A program made the position numbers and the translations under genes. 64,000 bases of DNA from Sphingomonas sp. GM_Shp_1 (GTDB taxonomy: Bacteria > Pseudomonadota > Alphaproteobacteria > Sphingomonadales > Sphingomonadaceae): assembly GCF_026540895.1 (NCBI RefSeq), contig NZ_JALNUR010000018.1, positions 1 through 64,000 on the forward strand. Reading direction: 5' to 3'. Under the pieces are notes generated by a model. The model made no database searches. It was not told where the DNA came from and was given only the letters and a program-made list of their open reading frames with translations. Below, in pieces: positions 52,691 to 61,394 of this stretch (positions within the stretch are counted from its first letter, which is position 1; every line of letters starts with the position of its first letter).

Positions 52691-52810
52691 CTCCCCATCG
52701 TCAGATGGGGAGGGGGACCGCGCCCGTAGGGCGTGGTGGAGGGGCAAGGGGCAAAGCCCCTCCACCATCGCTTCGCGATGGTCCCCCTCCCCAAGCTATG
52801 CTTGGGGATG
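52691..52810. repeat. Cloverleaf-shaped intergenic palindrome
   Basis: This 120-base element fills the gap between convergent valS and the antiporter gene. An outer 14-bp perfect stem (52706-52719 with 52780-52793) encloses three hairpins: GCCC/GGGC at 52722-52732, an 11-bp GGTGGAGGGGC/GCCCCTCCACC stem at 52735-52766, and ATCGC/GCGAT at 52767-52779. Alternative flanking hairpins CCCCAT/ATGGGG (52693-52710) and CCCCAAGC/GCTTGGGG (52789-52807) compete with the outer stem. It looks like a dispersed REP/BIME-like element and could also stop convergent transcription. Confidence 0.75.
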
Positions 52811-52816
52811 ACTGGG

Positions 52817-54595
52817 TTAGGCCTGTTCCCCCAACCGCCGCAGCCGCCGGATCCTCGGCTCGCGCTGCAACTGCGCCTCGCGCCGGATCACCTGACGCAG
52901 TTCATCCCGCTTTTCGTGGATCGACGCGATCACCGGTCCCATCGCGACGCCCAGATCGACCAGCACCGCCTCCGACAATTGCAGCGAGCTTTCCAGCGTC
53001 TCGGGCACCGCCTCGCTGACGCCCGCGCGGTATAGTTCGGTTGCATGCGCCATGTCCCTTGCACGCGCGATGATCGGCAGGTCCGGCGCGGCGTCGCGGA
53101 TGCGCCGTGCCAGCCTCACGGTCAGCACCGGATCGTCCATCGTCAGGATCAGCGCGCGCGCGGCGGGGAGGTTCAGCCGGTCGACCAGTTCCGCGCGCGA
53201 GACATCGCCGAACAGCACCGGATAGCCTGCCCGCCGCGCCTCGCTGACCGAATCGATGTCCGCCTCGACCGCGACATAGGCCTGGCCATGGACGGTGAGC
53301 ATGTCGGCGATCATCTTGCCGACCCGGCCGAAGCCGATGATGACGGTGCGCCCGCCATCCGCCTCCGGCTCGGGCGCGGGCGGACCGTCGGTGCTCCGCG
53401 CCTCGATCCGGCGGGAGATGACTCGACCCGCCTTGGCGAGGAGTGGCGTAATGGTCAGGCCGATGGCGGTCACGGTCTGCCAGAAACTGGCGGTCGAGGG
53501 CAGGATCAACTGCGCCTGCGCCGCCGTGCCCAGCACGATCAGCGTGGTTTCCGACGGACTGCCCATCAACAGCCCGGTCTCCGCCGCCACCCCGCGCCGG
53601 GCATGGGCGACGCGGAGCAGCAGATAGGTGACGATCGCCTTCACCGCGACCACGCCAACCACCGCCAGCAACAGCATGTCCCAGTTCTTTGCGATCAGCC
53701 GAAGGTCCAGGCTCATCCCCACTGTGATCAGGAACACGCCGAGCGCCAGCCCCTTGAAGGGCGCGGTCATCACCTCGACCTCCGAGTGATATTCGGTCTC
53801 GGCGATCAGCAGTCCGGCGAGCAGCGCCCCGACGATCGGCGAGAGGCCCGCCGCCGTGGTCGCCACGCTGGCGACGATGACGACCAGCAGCGAGGCGGCG
53901 AGGAACAATTCGGGGCTCTTGGTGCGCGCCGCCTGGGCGAACAGGCGGGGAAGGACGATCCTGCCGCCCAGATACATGGCGACCACCGTCAGGCCGCCGC
54001 GCAAGGCGACGCCCGCGATGCCGACCCAGCCCTCATCGGTCGCGGTCGGCGCCATCGCCCCTAGCGCGAAGATGATCGGGACCAGCGCCAGATCCTCGAA
54101 CAACAGCATCGCAAAGGCGCCCCGCCCGACCGGGCTGGTCGTCCCGACGAGTGGCAGCACCAGCGCGGTCGACGACAAGGTCAATGCCAGCCCCAGCCCG
54201 ATCGCCCCGGCCCAACTCTGTCCGATCAGATGCAGCGCGATGCCGATCAATGCTGCCGAGCCGAGCAACTCCGCCGCGCCGGTCCCGAACACCAGCCGCC
54301 GCATTGCCCAAAGCCTGCGAAAAGACAGCTCCAGGCCTATGGAAAACAACAATAATATGATGCCGAACTCGGCAAAGGGTTCGATCGACTCGGGGTTGGA
54401 GATGGTCAGATAGTAAAGCCATGGCGCATGCGGGACGAGCGAACCCAGCCCCGCCGGGCCGACCAGCAATCCGACCAGAATGAACCCGATGACCGGGCTG
54501 ACCCGAAAGCGGGCAAAGGCCGGAATGACGATCCCCGCAGAACCGAGGATGACCAGCGCATCGGAGAAGCCTTGATTGTCGAGCCGTAATGCCAT
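52817..54595 (-). CDS. Kef-type cation:proton antiporter with TrkA-N domain
   Basis: The 592-residue protein has about twelve to thirteen membrane helices of the CPA2 family (VIGFILVGLLVGPAGLGSL, FGIILLLFSIGLELSFRRLW, LTLSSTALVLPLVG, LLFEDLALVPIIFALG) and a cytosolic RCK/TrkA-N domain (TVIIGFGRVGKMIADMLTVHG, LFGDVSRAELVDRLNL). It resembles KefB/KefC potassium efflux systems, which exchange K+ for protons and protect against electrophiles, though no KefF/KefG ancillary gene is adjacent. It is convergent with valS. Confidence 0.92.
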   Translation of the reverse strand: MALRLDNQGFSDALVILGSAGIVIPAFARFRVSPVIGFILVGLLVGPAGLGSLVPHAPWLYYLTISNPESIEPFAEFGIILLLFSIGLELSFRRLWAMRRLVFGTGAAELLGSAALIGIALHLIGQSWAGAIGLGLALTLSSTALVLPLVGTTSPVGRGAFAMLLFEDLALVPIIFALGAMAPTATDEGWVGIAGVALRGGLTVVAMYLGGRIVLPRLFAQAARTKSPELFLAASLLVVIVASVATTAAGLSPIVGALLAGLLIAETEYHSEVEVMTAPFKGLALGVFLITVGMSLDLRLIAKNWDMLLLAVVGVVAVKAIVTYLLLRVAHARRGVAAETGLLMGSPSETTLIVLGTAAQAQLILPSTASFWQTVTAIGLTITPLLAKAGRVISRRIEARSTDGPPAPEPEADGGRTVIIGFGRVGKMIADMLTVHGQAYVAVEADIDSVSEARRAGYPVLFGDVSRAELVDRLNLPAARALILTMDDPVLTVRLARRIRDAAPDLPIIARARDMAHATELYRAGVSEAVPETLESSLQLSEAVLVDLGVAMGPVIASIHEKRDELRQVIRREAQLQREPRIRRLRRLGEQA

Positions 54596-54707
54596 GGCGA
54601 CACACTAACCCGGCTTGGACGCGCTTGTCAGGTCGTTAATGGCGCGTAACGGGGATGGGACGATCGGTCCACTGACGGTGCGACCGATGCGGGGCTAGGG
54701 GGCGGCG

Positions 54708-55160
54708 ATGATCGATTATCGCCTCTCGCTGTTCGGGCCTTTGCTGTCGCTGCTGTTGCTGGCGGGGTGCGGGGACGATGGCCGGGCGGAGCGGTTGAAG
54801 AAGGCGGGGCCCCATCCGTCGCTGGAGACGCTGATGCGCGTCGCGGATGCCGATGCGGGGGCGCGGACCTTCGGGCAATGCCTGGCCTGCCACACGATCG
54901 GCAAGGGCGAACTGGATCGCGCCGGGCCGAACCTGCACGCCATCATGGGCAAGCCGGTGGCGGGAGGCAGCGACCGCTTCGGCTATACCGCCGCGTTGAT
55001 GCGGATCGGCGGCCATTGGGACCGGGCGACGATGGATCGCTGGCTGGCCTCGCCGCAGCGCTTCGCACCGGGCACGAGGATGACCTTCGCGGGATTGCCC
55101 GACCCGCTCGCACGGGCCGATGTGATCGCCTATCTGGAGCATGAGGGCGGCTCCAGATAG
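54708..55160 (+). CDS. Lipoprotein-type class I cytochrome c
   Basis: The 150-residue protein has a lipobox (LLLLAGC, Cys21), so it should be lipid-anchored in the periplasm. The heme-binding CLACH motif is at residues 58-62 and the candidate axial Met is in PGTRMTFAGL. The pattern FGQCLACHTIGKG, GPNLHAIMGKPVAG and DRWLASPQRFAPGTRM is that of mitochondrial/c2-type cytochromes. It probably carries electrons to a terminal oxidase. It sits alone between the antiporter gene and a convergent hydrolase gene. Confidence 0.9.
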   Translation: MIDYRLSLFGPLLSLLLLAGCGDDGRAERLKKAGPHPSLETLMRVADADAGARTFGQCLACHTIGKGELDRAGPNLHAIMGKPVAGGSDRFGYTAALMRIGGHWDRATMDRWLASPQRFAPGTRMTFAGLPDPLARADVIAYLEHEGGSR

Positions 55161-55192
55161 GCGTGAAAGTCAGCGGTGAACGTCGATCGCCG

Positions 55193-55735
55193 TTAGAAGG
55201 TCGCCACCATATTGGCTGGCCGCTGTCCATCGCCGTGCAGCAATATGGGGACCGCTGTCGCGGGCGGGGTCATATAGAGCGGTTTGCGCGCCTCGACGAA
55301 GCGCTCCTTGGCGTAGGGGCGGATACAGACTTTGTCCCCCTGATTGCCGCCGAGTATATGATAGCGGCTTTCGTCCTCACCGACATAGAGCCCGACATGG
55401 CCGCCGCCGTTGCGCGTGAAGGTAACGATATCGCCAAGGTCGGGCTGACCGCTGGGTTCTCCAAATTTGCGCCAGTTAAGTGCCCATAGAGGATTGGCGG
55501 GCGGCGTCTTACCCGCGCGGCGCGCCACGAGCGCCATGGTCAGGCCGCACCAGGGGATGGAGTCCGCGTTATAGAATTCGGCGACGTCGCCACCGACCTC
55601 CTGAGCCCATGCCAGAATTTCGGGGTTATTCTTGCCGCCGGGCTTCTCTTCGACGCCCCAGATTTTCAGCGCTTCCGACACCATGCGCGGCAGTGTGCCG
55701 ATGGTTGTCAGCCAACTGTAATTTCCCAGATCCAT
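55193..55735 (-). CDS. TIGR02594-type putative cysteine hydrolase (NlpC/P60- or CHAP-like)
   Basis: The 180-residue protein has no signal peptide. It contains IPWCGLTMALVARRAGKTPP with the candidate catalytic Cys, then GDIVTFTRNGGGHVGLYVGED with the His and YHILGGNQGDKVCI, an arrangement shared with small CHAP/NlpC-P60 cell-wall hydrolases and the TIGR02594 family often seen in phages and in alphaproteobacterial genomes. The N-terminal part (IGTLPRMVSEALKIWGVEEKPG) matches that family's start. No holin, spanin or other phage gene is nearby, so it is probably chromosomal. The ATG follows GGGAGA. Confidence 0.78.
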   Translation of the reverse strand: MDLGNYSWLTTIGTLPRMVSEALKIWGVEEKPGGKNNPEILAWAQEVGGDVAEFYNADSIPWCGLTMALVARRAGKTPPANPLWALNWRKFGEPSGQPDLGDIVTFTRNGGGHVGLYVGEDESRYHILGGNQGDKVCIRPYAKERFVEARKPLYMTPPATAVPILLHGDGQRPANMVATF

Positions 55736-55762
55736 TCGATGTCTCCCGATCGAGCGATACGC

Positions 55763-55794
55763 AAAAAGACCCGGGAGGCATGCCCCCCGGGTCC
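55763..55794 (-). terminator. Rho-independent terminator of icd
   Basis: On the minus strand GACCCGGGGGGC and CCTCCCGGGTC form a strong GC stem around a short ATG-containing loop, followed directly by five T residues (55767-55763). It begins 53 bases after the icd stop and lies just upstream of the start of the TIGR02594-type gene, which it insulates from read-through. Confidence 0.9.
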
Positions 55795-55847
55795 AGATTG
55801 CGCGGTTCGCGATCGGTCGCCTATCGGTGACCGGACCGAAACGGAGT

Positions 55848-57068
55848 TTACTGCCAGTCGGCCATCGCGGTTTCGAGGTTGACGCGGATCGCCTCGAAGA
55901 ACTGCTCGGTGGTCATCCAGGGCTGGTCCGGGCCGATCAGGATGGCGAGGTCCTTGGTCATCTGGCCATTCTCGACGGTCTGGACGCAGACCTTTTCCAG
56001 CGTCTCGGCGAAGCGCACCACGTCCGGCGTGTTGTCGAACTTGCCGCGATACTTGAGGCCGCCGGTCCAGGCGAAGATCGACGCGATGGGGTTGGTCGAG
56101 GTCGCCTTGCCCTGCTGGTGCTGGCGATAGTGACGGGTCACGGTGCCGTGCGCCGCTTCTGCCTCGATCGTCTTGCCGTCCGGGGTCATCAGGACCGAGG
56201 TCATCAGGCCCAGCGAGCCGAAGCCCTGCGCGACCGTGTCCGACTGCACGTCGCCGTCGTAATTCTTACAAGCCCAGACGAATTCGCCGTGCCACTTGAG
56301 GGCCGAGGCAACCATGTCGTCGATCAGGCGATGCTGATACTCGATGCCCGCCGCCTTGAACTGCTCGGCGAACTCGGTGTCGAACACTTCCTGGAAGATG
56401 TCCTTGAAGCGGCCGTCATAGGCCTTGAGGATGGTGTTCTTGGTCGACAGATAGACCGGCCAGCCACGATTCAGGCCATAGTTCATCGAGGCGCGCGCGA
56501 AGTCGCGGATCGAATCGTCGAGATTGTACATGCCCATGGCGACGCCAGCCGCCGGGAAGTTGAACACCTCCTCCTCGATCGACTCGCCATTCTCGCCTTC
56601 CCACTTCAGGGTCAGCTTGCCCTTGCCGGGGACCTTGAAGTCGGTCGCCTTATACTGGTCGCCGAACGCATGACGGCCGACGACGATCGGGTGGGTCCAG
56701 CCGGGGACGAGGCGGGGAACGTTCTTGATCACGATCGGCTCGCGGAACACCACGCCGCCCAGGATGTTGCGGATCGTGCCGTTGGGCGACTTCCACATCT
56801 TCTTCAGGCCGAATTCCTCGACGCGCTGCTCGTCGGGGGTGATCGTCGCGCACTTGATGGCGACGCCGTACTTCTGCGTCGCATGGGCGCTGTCGATCGT
56901 GATCTGGTCGCCGGTCGCGTCGCGATTCTGGACCGACAGGTCGAAATAGGCCAGCTCGATGTCGAGATACGGCTTGATCAGGCGTTCGCGAATCCACTCC
57001 CAGATGATCCGGGTCATTTCGTCGCCGTCGATCTCCACGACGGGCGTGTTCACCTTGATCTTCGCCAT
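55848..57068 (-). CDS. icd: NADP-dependent isocitrate dehydrogenase
   Basis: The 406-residue protein is the dimeric, eukaryote-like NADP isocitrate dehydrogenase: [23 protein letters not shown] at the N terminus, [54 protein letters not shown], and [24 protein letters not shown] with the metal-binding Asp residues. It converts isocitrate to 2-oxoglutarate in the TCA cycle and supplies NADPH. ATG 57068 gives the usual family N terminus; the in-frame upstream extension has no similarity. It is divergent from psd and monocistronic, ended by a clear terminator. Confidence 0.97.
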   Translation of the reverse strand: MAKIKVNTPVVEIDGDEMTRIIWEWIRERLIKPYLDIELAYFDLSVQNRDATGDQITIDSAHATQKYGVAIKCATITPDEQRVEEFGLKKMWKSPNGTIRNILGGVVFREPIVIKNVPRLVPGWTHPIVVGRHAFGDQYKATDFKVPGKGKLTLKWEGENGESIEEEVFNFPAAGVAMGMYNLDDSIRDFARASMNYGLNRGWPVYLSTKNTILKAYDGRFKDIFQEVFDTEFAEQFKAAGIEYQHRLIDDMVASALKWHGEFVWACKNYDGDVQSDTVAQGFGSLGLMTSVLMTPDGKTIEAEAAHGTVTRHYRQHQQGKATSTNPIASIFAWTGGLKYRGKFDNTPDVVRFAETLEKVCVQTVENGQMTKDLAILIGPDQPWMTTEQFFEAIRVNLETAMADWQ

Positions 57069-57210
57069 ATGCGCATCCTTCAGATTGGCAGGTTTGGGCA
57101 TGCGTCTAGGGGAGGGGGCGCGGCGGATCAACCACCTGTGGCGCGGGGTGGCGGAGCCGGGGTGAACCGAAATCATTGTGCGATGGCCGGTGGACAGGTA
57201 AACAGGCGTA

Positions 57211-57933
57211 ATGCCTTCGCTCGAAAAGCCTCCCATCGCGACCACCACCGTCAAGTGGCGCTTTCCCGCCGTCCATCCCGAAGGGCGCAAATATGTGCTG
57301 ATCGGGGCGGGCCTGACCCTGCTCGCGACGCTCGTCACCAAAGTGCTGTTCTGGCCGTTCGTCGGCCTGTGCATCTGGATCGCCGCCTTTTTCCGCGACC
57401 CCGTGCGCACCACGCCGCAGGGGGACGACCTGATCGTCGCGCCCGCCGACGGCCTGGTCACGATGATCCAGCGCGTGCCGATCCCGCGCGAGCTGGTCGG
57501 CGAACTGGGCGAGGCGCCGCTGGTGCGCGTGTCGATCTTCATGTCGGTGTTCGACGTGCATATCAACCGGACGCCCGTGGCGGGCGTGATCCGTCAGGTC
57601 GTGTATATCTCGGGCAAGTTCCTCAACGCCGATCTCGACAAGGCGTCGGACGAGAATGAGCGCCAGCATTTCGTGGTCGAAGGGCGCGACGGTCGCAAGA
57701 TCGGCTTCACCCAGATCGCAGGGCTGGTCGCGCGACGCATCGTCGGCTTCGTGAAGCCCGGGGACATGGTCGCGGCCGGCCAGCGGGTCGGCCTGATCCG
57801 CTTCGGCAGCCGCGTCGACGTCTATCTGCCCGACGACGTCACGCCGCAGGTTTGCCTGGGCCAGCGCTCGGTTGCCGGGGAAACGGTGCTGGGCCGTGTC
57901 GGCGGCAAGCCGATAAGCGGCATCGCCCAATAA
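57211..57933 (+). CDS. psd: Phosphatidylserine decarboxylase proenzyme
   Basis: The 240-residue protein has an N-terminal membrane segment ([25 protein letters not shown]), [37 protein letters not shown], and the autocleavage region [12 protein letters not shown], whose Ser becomes the pyruvoyl cofactor. This is the short, type II-like form common in alphaproteobacteria. It makes phosphatidylethanolamine from phosphatidylserine. It is followed 12 bases later by pssA, so both steps of PE synthesis are co-transcribed. Confidence 0.95.
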   Translation: MPSLEKPPIATTTVKWRFPAVHPEGRKYVLIGAGLTLLATLVTKVLFWPFVGLCIWIAAFFRDPVRTTPQGDDLIVAPADGLVTMIQRVPIPRELVGELGEAPLVRVSIFMSVFDVHINRTPVAGVIRQVVYISGKFLNADLDKASDENERQHFVVEGRDGRKIGFTQIAGLVARRIVGFVKPGDMVAAGQRVGLIRFGSRVDVYLPDDVTPQVCLGQRSVAGETVLGRVGGKPISGIAQ

Positions 57934-57945
57934 GCCTTTAGCGAC

Positions 57946-58773
57946 ATGGCCATTTCCCCCCGCTTCGCGCGTCGCGCCTCGACCGACGGCCTGCCCCCCA
58001 GAGGGCTTCCATTGCGCGCGATCGCGCCCAATGCGGTGACGGCGCTGGCGCTGGTCTCCGGTCTGACCGGGGTGAAGTTCGCCATTGCCGGGTCCTGGGA
58101 AGCGGCGGTGACGATGATCATGGTCGCCGCCGTGCTCGACGGACTGGATGGCCGTATTGCCCGGTTGTTGCGCGGGGAAAGCCGGTTCGGGGCGGAACTC
58201 GATTCCCTGTCCGACGCCATTTCCTTCGGCGTCGCGCCTGCACTGATCCTCTATCTCTGGTCGCTGGAGCATCTGCCGCGGATCGGCTGGATCTGCGCGG
58301 TGCTTCAGGCGGTGTTCTGCGCGCTGCGACTGGCGCGGTTCAATTCGCAACTCGATGTGACCGACCAGCCACGCAAGACCGCGGGCTTCTTCACCGGTGT
58401 CCCGGCTCCCGCCGGGGCGGGGCTGGCCATGTTGCCGCTCTATCTGTGGTTCTGGACGGGCGAGCCGCTCTTCGCCTCGCCCTATCTCGTGGCGCCCTGG
58501 GTCGCTTTCGTGGCGCTGCTCATGGTGTCGAGCCTGGCGACTTTATCCTGGACCTCGTTCCGGCTGCGCCGCCATGTTCGGTTCGAGGCGCTGGCGATCA
58601 TCGTGCTCGTCGGCGTCGCGTTGATCTCGGCACCATGGCATGCCCTGACCGCGCTGTGCCTCGCTTATCTGATCAGCATACCCTTCACGATGCTCGCTTA
58701 TGCCCGGCTCAAGCGGCAGCGCGGCGGCGTGCCAGCGACGAAGGCACCGGCGAACTTGCCGCCCAGCGCCTGA
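57946..58773 (+). CDS. pssA: CDP-diacylglycerol-serine O-phosphatidyltransferase
   Basis: The 275-residue membrane enzyme contains the CDP-alcohol phosphatidyltransferase signature DGLDGRIARLLRGESRFGAELDSLSD with all conserved Asp residues, APNAVTALALVSGLTGVKFA before it, and about seven further membrane helices. It forms phosphatidylserine at the inner membrane, the substrate of Psd encoded just upstream. Its last 65 bases overlap a convergent small ORF. Confidence 0.95.
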   Translation: MAISPRFARRASTDGLPPRGLPLRAIAPNAVTALALVSGLTGVKFAIAGSWEAAVTMIMVAAVLDGLDGRIARLLRGESRFGAELDSLSDAISFGVAPALILYLWSLEHLPRIGWICAVLQAVFCALRLARFNSQLDVTDQPRKTAGFFTGVPAPAGAGLAMLPLYLWFWTGEPLFASPYLVAPWVAFVALLMVSSLATLSWTSFRLRRHVRFEALAIIVLVGVALISAPWHALTALCLAYLISIPFTMLAYARLKRQRGGVPATKAPANLPPSA

Positions 58774-58948
58774 CCGCGATACGACGCTCGGCGACGACCA
58801 GGGTCGCCAGCGGCGTGAAGGCCGGTTCGACATGGCCGGTGGCCAGATGAAGGATGCGACGCCATTGTGGCGCGATCATCATGACGATGGTACCGATGGC
58901 AGCGACCAGCGCGCCCATGAAAACCAGAACACTCACCACGATCATCAT
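58709..58948 (-). CDS. Small membrane protein of unknown function
   Basis: The predicted 79-residue protein starts at ATG 58948 after a consensus GGAGG with eight-base spacing. It has one hydrophobic helix (MIVVSVLVFMGALVAAIGTIVMMIAP) followed by a basic tail (RRRAAA at the end) and a segment LATGHVEPAFTPLATLVVAERRIAVR. I do not recognise the family. It converges with and overlaps pssA by 65 bases. The ribosome binding site and the hydrophobic N terminus argue for a real gene, but its length leaves doubt. Confidence 0.55.
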   Translation of the reverse strand: MMIVVSVLVFMGALVAAIGTIVMMIAPQWRRILHLATGHVEPAFTPLATLVVAERRIAVRRWAASSPVPSSLARRRAAA

Positions 58949-59178
58949 GATGCCCGCCTCCTGCCGTCCGCTACGGTCCAGCCCATTAACCGGATCGTAA
59001 CCATTGAAAATTTTGATCAGTTCCGTCGCTGCCTTCGTGACAGCAGGTCGAACGGTGCCAAATTCACGACGTTTCGATAGCGACTCGTCGCAATCAAGGC
59101 CTGTTCTCCCTTGCGGGCTCTTTATGTTCCGCTGTTGTTCCTGTGTCAAGCGGCATTGGAACAAACGCGAACGGCGTG

Positions 59179-59213
59179 TTGCGCTTGCTATCGCGTATCG
59201 GCTGGGCTAAGGG
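59179..59213 (+). promoter_or_regulatory. Candidate rpsB promoter
   Basis: TTGCTA at 59185-59190 lies 16 bases before CTAAGG at 59207-59212, followed by the GC palindrome GGGCGCGCCC. The same GCTAAGGGC string followed by GC-rich sequence occurs before tsf at 60221. GC-rich discriminators are typical of stringently controlled translation genes. The -10 match is weak, so this rests mainly on the shared block. Confidence 0.35.
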
Positions 59214-59232
59214 CGCGCCCCTCAACACCGCA

Positions 59233-59290
59233 TGGGAAGCATCATATTCTGGTGCGCATGGGCTTCGCCCGCCGCGTCATCCGCTTCCCA
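59233..59290 (+). promoter_or_regulatory. Structured 5' leader of rpsB, possible S2 autoregulatory element
   Basis: TGGGAAGC (59233-59240) pairs perfectly with GCTTCCCA (59283-59290), and the interior contains a GGGC-TTC-GCCC hairpin at 59260-59270. The closing stem ends 26 bases before the rpsB start codon. The remaining intergenic sequence from 58949 shows no gene. Ribosomal protein S2 leaders autoregulate rpsB in other bacteria; that role here is inference. Confidence 0.5.
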
Positions 59291-59316
59291 GAGGACTAAC
59301 CGGAAGGAATTATCTT

Positions 59317-60126
59317 ATGGCGGCACCTGTCGTCACCATGCAGCAGTTGGTCGAGACCGGCGCGCACTTCGGCCACCAGACCCACCGCTGGAACCCGAAG
59401 ATGAAGCCCTACATCTTCGGCGACCGCAACGGCGTCCACATCCTCGACCTGTCGCAGACCGTGCCGCTGTTCGCGCGCGCTCTGGAGTTCATCAGCTCGA
59501 CCGTCGCTGGCGGTGGCAAGGTCCTGTTCGTCGGCACCAAGCGCCAGGCGCAGGAGCCGGTCGCCGAGGCCGCTCGCCGTGCGGGCCAGCACTTCGTCAA
59601 CCACCGCTGGCTGGGCGGCATGCTCACCAACTGGAAGACGATTTCCAACTCGATCAAGCGCCTCAAGACGCTCGAAGAGCAGCTTTCGGGCGACACGCAC
59701 GGCCTGACCAAGAAGGAAGTGCTGAACCTGACCCGTGAGCGCGACAAGCTCGAGCTGTCGCTGGGCGGCATCCGTGACATGGGCGGCGTGCCCGACGTCA
59801 TGTTCGTGATCGACGCGAACAAGGAAGAGCTGGCGATCAAGGAAGCCAACACGCTGGGCATCCCCGTCGTCGCGATCCTCGATTCGAACGTCTCGCCCGA
59901 TGGCATCGCCTTCCCGGTTCCGGCGAATGACGACGCCAGCCGCGCGATCCGCCTGTACTGCGAGGCCGTGGCGATCGCCGCGACCCGTGGCAATAACGAG
60001 CAGCAGCGCCGCAGCGGCACCGACTTCGGTGCGATGGCGGAGCCGCCCGTCGAGGAAGCGCTGACCGTCGCCCCGACCGAAGCGGCCGAGCAGGCCGTCG
60101 AGGCCGAGCGCCAGATCGACGCGTAA
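59317..60126 (+). CDS. rpsB: 30S ribosomal protein S2
   Basis: The 269-residue protein shows the S2 signature throughout: [103 protein letters not shown] and [24 protein letters not shown]. An acidic C-terminal tail follows. ATG 59317 follows GGAAGGAA and gives the standard N terminus. It heads the rpsB-tsf-pyrH-frr gene order conserved in many bacteria. Confidence 0.98.
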   Translation: MAAPVVTMQQLVETGAHFGHQTHRWNPKMKPYIFGDRNGVHILDLSQTVPLFARALEFISSTVAGGGKVLFVGTKRQAQEPVAEAARRAGQHFVNHRWLGGMLTNWKTISNSIKRLKTLEEQLSGDTHGLTKKEVLNLTRERDKLELSLGGIRDMGGVPDVMFVIDANKEELAIKEANTLGIPVVAILDSNVSPDGIAFPVPANDDASRAIRLYCEAVAIAATRGNNEQQRRSGTDFGAMAEPPVEEALTVAPTEAAEQAVEAERQIDA

Positions 60127-60225
60127 TCGCGTGGAACATGCCCCGCGGTGCGGGCGGGGCGATCATCGACCGGACGGGGCAACCCTTCGGTCGGTGACAT
60201 CGGCTTGACATGCAAGCCGTGCTAA

Positions 60226-60249
60226 GGGCCGCCCCCGATGGGGCGGCCC
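60226..60249 (+). terminator. Strong GC hairpin between rpsB and tsf
   Basis: GGGCCGCCCC (60226-60235) and GGGGCGGCCC (60240-60249) form a perfect 10-bp stem with a CGAT tetraloop, 100 bases after the rpsB stop and 37 bases before tsf. No T run follows immediately. It may be a partial terminator, a processing site or part of the tsf leader, and it sits directly after the GCTAAGGGC promoter-like block at 60221. Confidence 0.45.
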
Positions 60250-60286
60250 TACCCGCATCCCCCTTTTCAGACAGAGGATTGAGACA

Positions 60287-61222
60287 ATGGCCGATATCAC
60301 CGCAGCGATGGTCAAGGACCTGCGCGAAAAGAGCGGCGCGGGCATGATGGACTGCAAGAAGGCGTTGGCCGAGGCGAATGGCGACATGGACGCCGCGCTG
60401 GACTGGCTGCGCACCAAGGGCCTCGCGGCCGCGCAGAAGAAGTCGAGCCGTACCGCCGCTGAAGGCCTGGTCGGCGTTGCCACCAGCGGCACCGTCGGCG
60501 CCGCCGTCGAAGTGAACTCGGAAACCGACTTCGTCGCCAAGAACGACCAGTTCCAGGCGTTCGTTCGCGACGTGACCGCGATCGCGCTGAAGTCGGGCGA
60601 CGATATCGAGGCGCTTAAGAACCAGGCGATGCCGCAGGGCGGCACCGTCGCCGAAGTGCTGACCAACAATGTCGCGACGATCGGTGAGAACCAGTCGCTG
60701 CGTCGCGCCAAGCGCCTCGAAGTGTCGAAGGGCGCGGTCGTGTCCTATGTCCACAACCAGCAGGCGCCGGGCATGGGCAAGATCGGCGTGCTGGTCGCGC
60801 TGGAGTCGGAAGCCGCCGACGAGACGCTCCAGTCGCTGGGTCGTCAGCTGGCGATGCACATCGCCGCCGCCTTCCCCAAGGCGCTGAACGAGGAAGACCT
60901 GGACGAGGCCGAGATCGAGCGTGAGCGCGCGATCGCGACCGAGAAGGCCGCCGAATCGGGCAAGCCCGCCGACATCATCGCCAAGATGGTCGAAGGCTCG
61001 ATCGCCAAGTATCGCAAGGAGCATGCGCTGGTCAGCCAGCTGTTCGTGATCGACGGCAAGACCAAGATCAGCGACGTCGTGGCGAAGGCCGGCAAGGACG
61101 CCGGTGCCGAGATCAAGCTGGTGGACTATGTCCGCTTCCAGCTGGGCGAAGGCATCGAGAAGGAAGCGTCGGACTTCGCGGCCGAAGTGGCTGCGGCTTC
61201 GGGCGTTCCGCAGAAGGCGTAA
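60287..61222 (+). CDS. tsf: Elongation factor Ts
   Basis: The 311-residue protein starts with [39 protein letters not shown], the UBA-like N-terminal domain with the EF-Tu-contacting region, then [16 protein letters not shown] and the two core subdomains with [12 protein letters not shown]. It recycles EF-Tu by exchanging GDP. The ATG follows AGAGGATTGAGACA. It may have its own promoter in the 160-base gap after rpsB. Confidence 0.98.
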   Translation: MADITAAMVKDLREKSGAGMMDCKKALAEANGDMDAALDWLRTKGLAAAQKKSSRTAAEGLVGVATSGTVGAAVEVNSETDFVAKNDQFQAFVRDVTAIALKSGDDIEALKNQAMPQGGTVAEVLTNNVATIGENQSLRRAKRLEVSKGAVVSYVHNQQAPGMGKIGVLVALESEAADETLQSLGRQLAMHIAAAFPKALNEEDLDEAEIERERAIATEKAAESGKPADIIAKMVEGSIAKYRKEHALVSQLFVIDGKTKISDVVAKAGKDAGAEIKLVDYVRFQLGEGIEKEASDFAAEVAAASGVPQKA

Positions 61223-61262
61223 CATCCGCGCTGTCCTGTGATGGGACGGTCAAGGTGATAGG

Positions 61263-61293
61263 GGAGCGGTTGCCGGAAGGTGGCCGCTCCTTT
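61263..61293 (+). terminator. Probable intrinsic terminator after tsf
   Basis: GGAGCGG (61263-61269) pairs with CCGCTCC (61284-61290), followed by TTT and GCG. It lies 40 bases past the tsf stop. The T tract is short, so efficiency may be modest. Confidence 0.55.
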
Positions 61294-61317
61294 GCGTGTG
61301 GGTGACTCTCCTAACCT

Positions 61318-61394
61318 CCGTTCGCCCTGAGCGAAGTCGAAGGGCATGGGGTGAACGCAGTTCCATGGGCTTCGACTTCGCTCAGCCTGAACGG
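61318..61394. repeat. Dispersed-type intergenic inverted repeat (GAGCGAAGTCGAAG family)
   Basis: The left arm at 61318-61350 and the right arm at 61363-61394 are near-perfect inverted copies built on CCTGAGCGAAGTCGAAGGGCA / CTTCGACTTCGCTCAG, separated by about 12 bases. This sequence type is a very common intergenic repeat in sphingomonads and other proteobacteria. It occupies the tsf-pyrH gap; the rest of that gap (61395-61570) shows no gene. Confidence 0.8.

Noticed and set aside
55193-55735. Prophage remnant
   Set aside because: Only a single phage-family-like gene is present; there is no integrase, attachment-site duplication, capsid or tail gene nearby.
55827-57659. 610-codon plus-strand frame opposite icd and running into psd
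   Set aside because: icd and psd are both unmistakable in other frames; the translation shows no family similarity.
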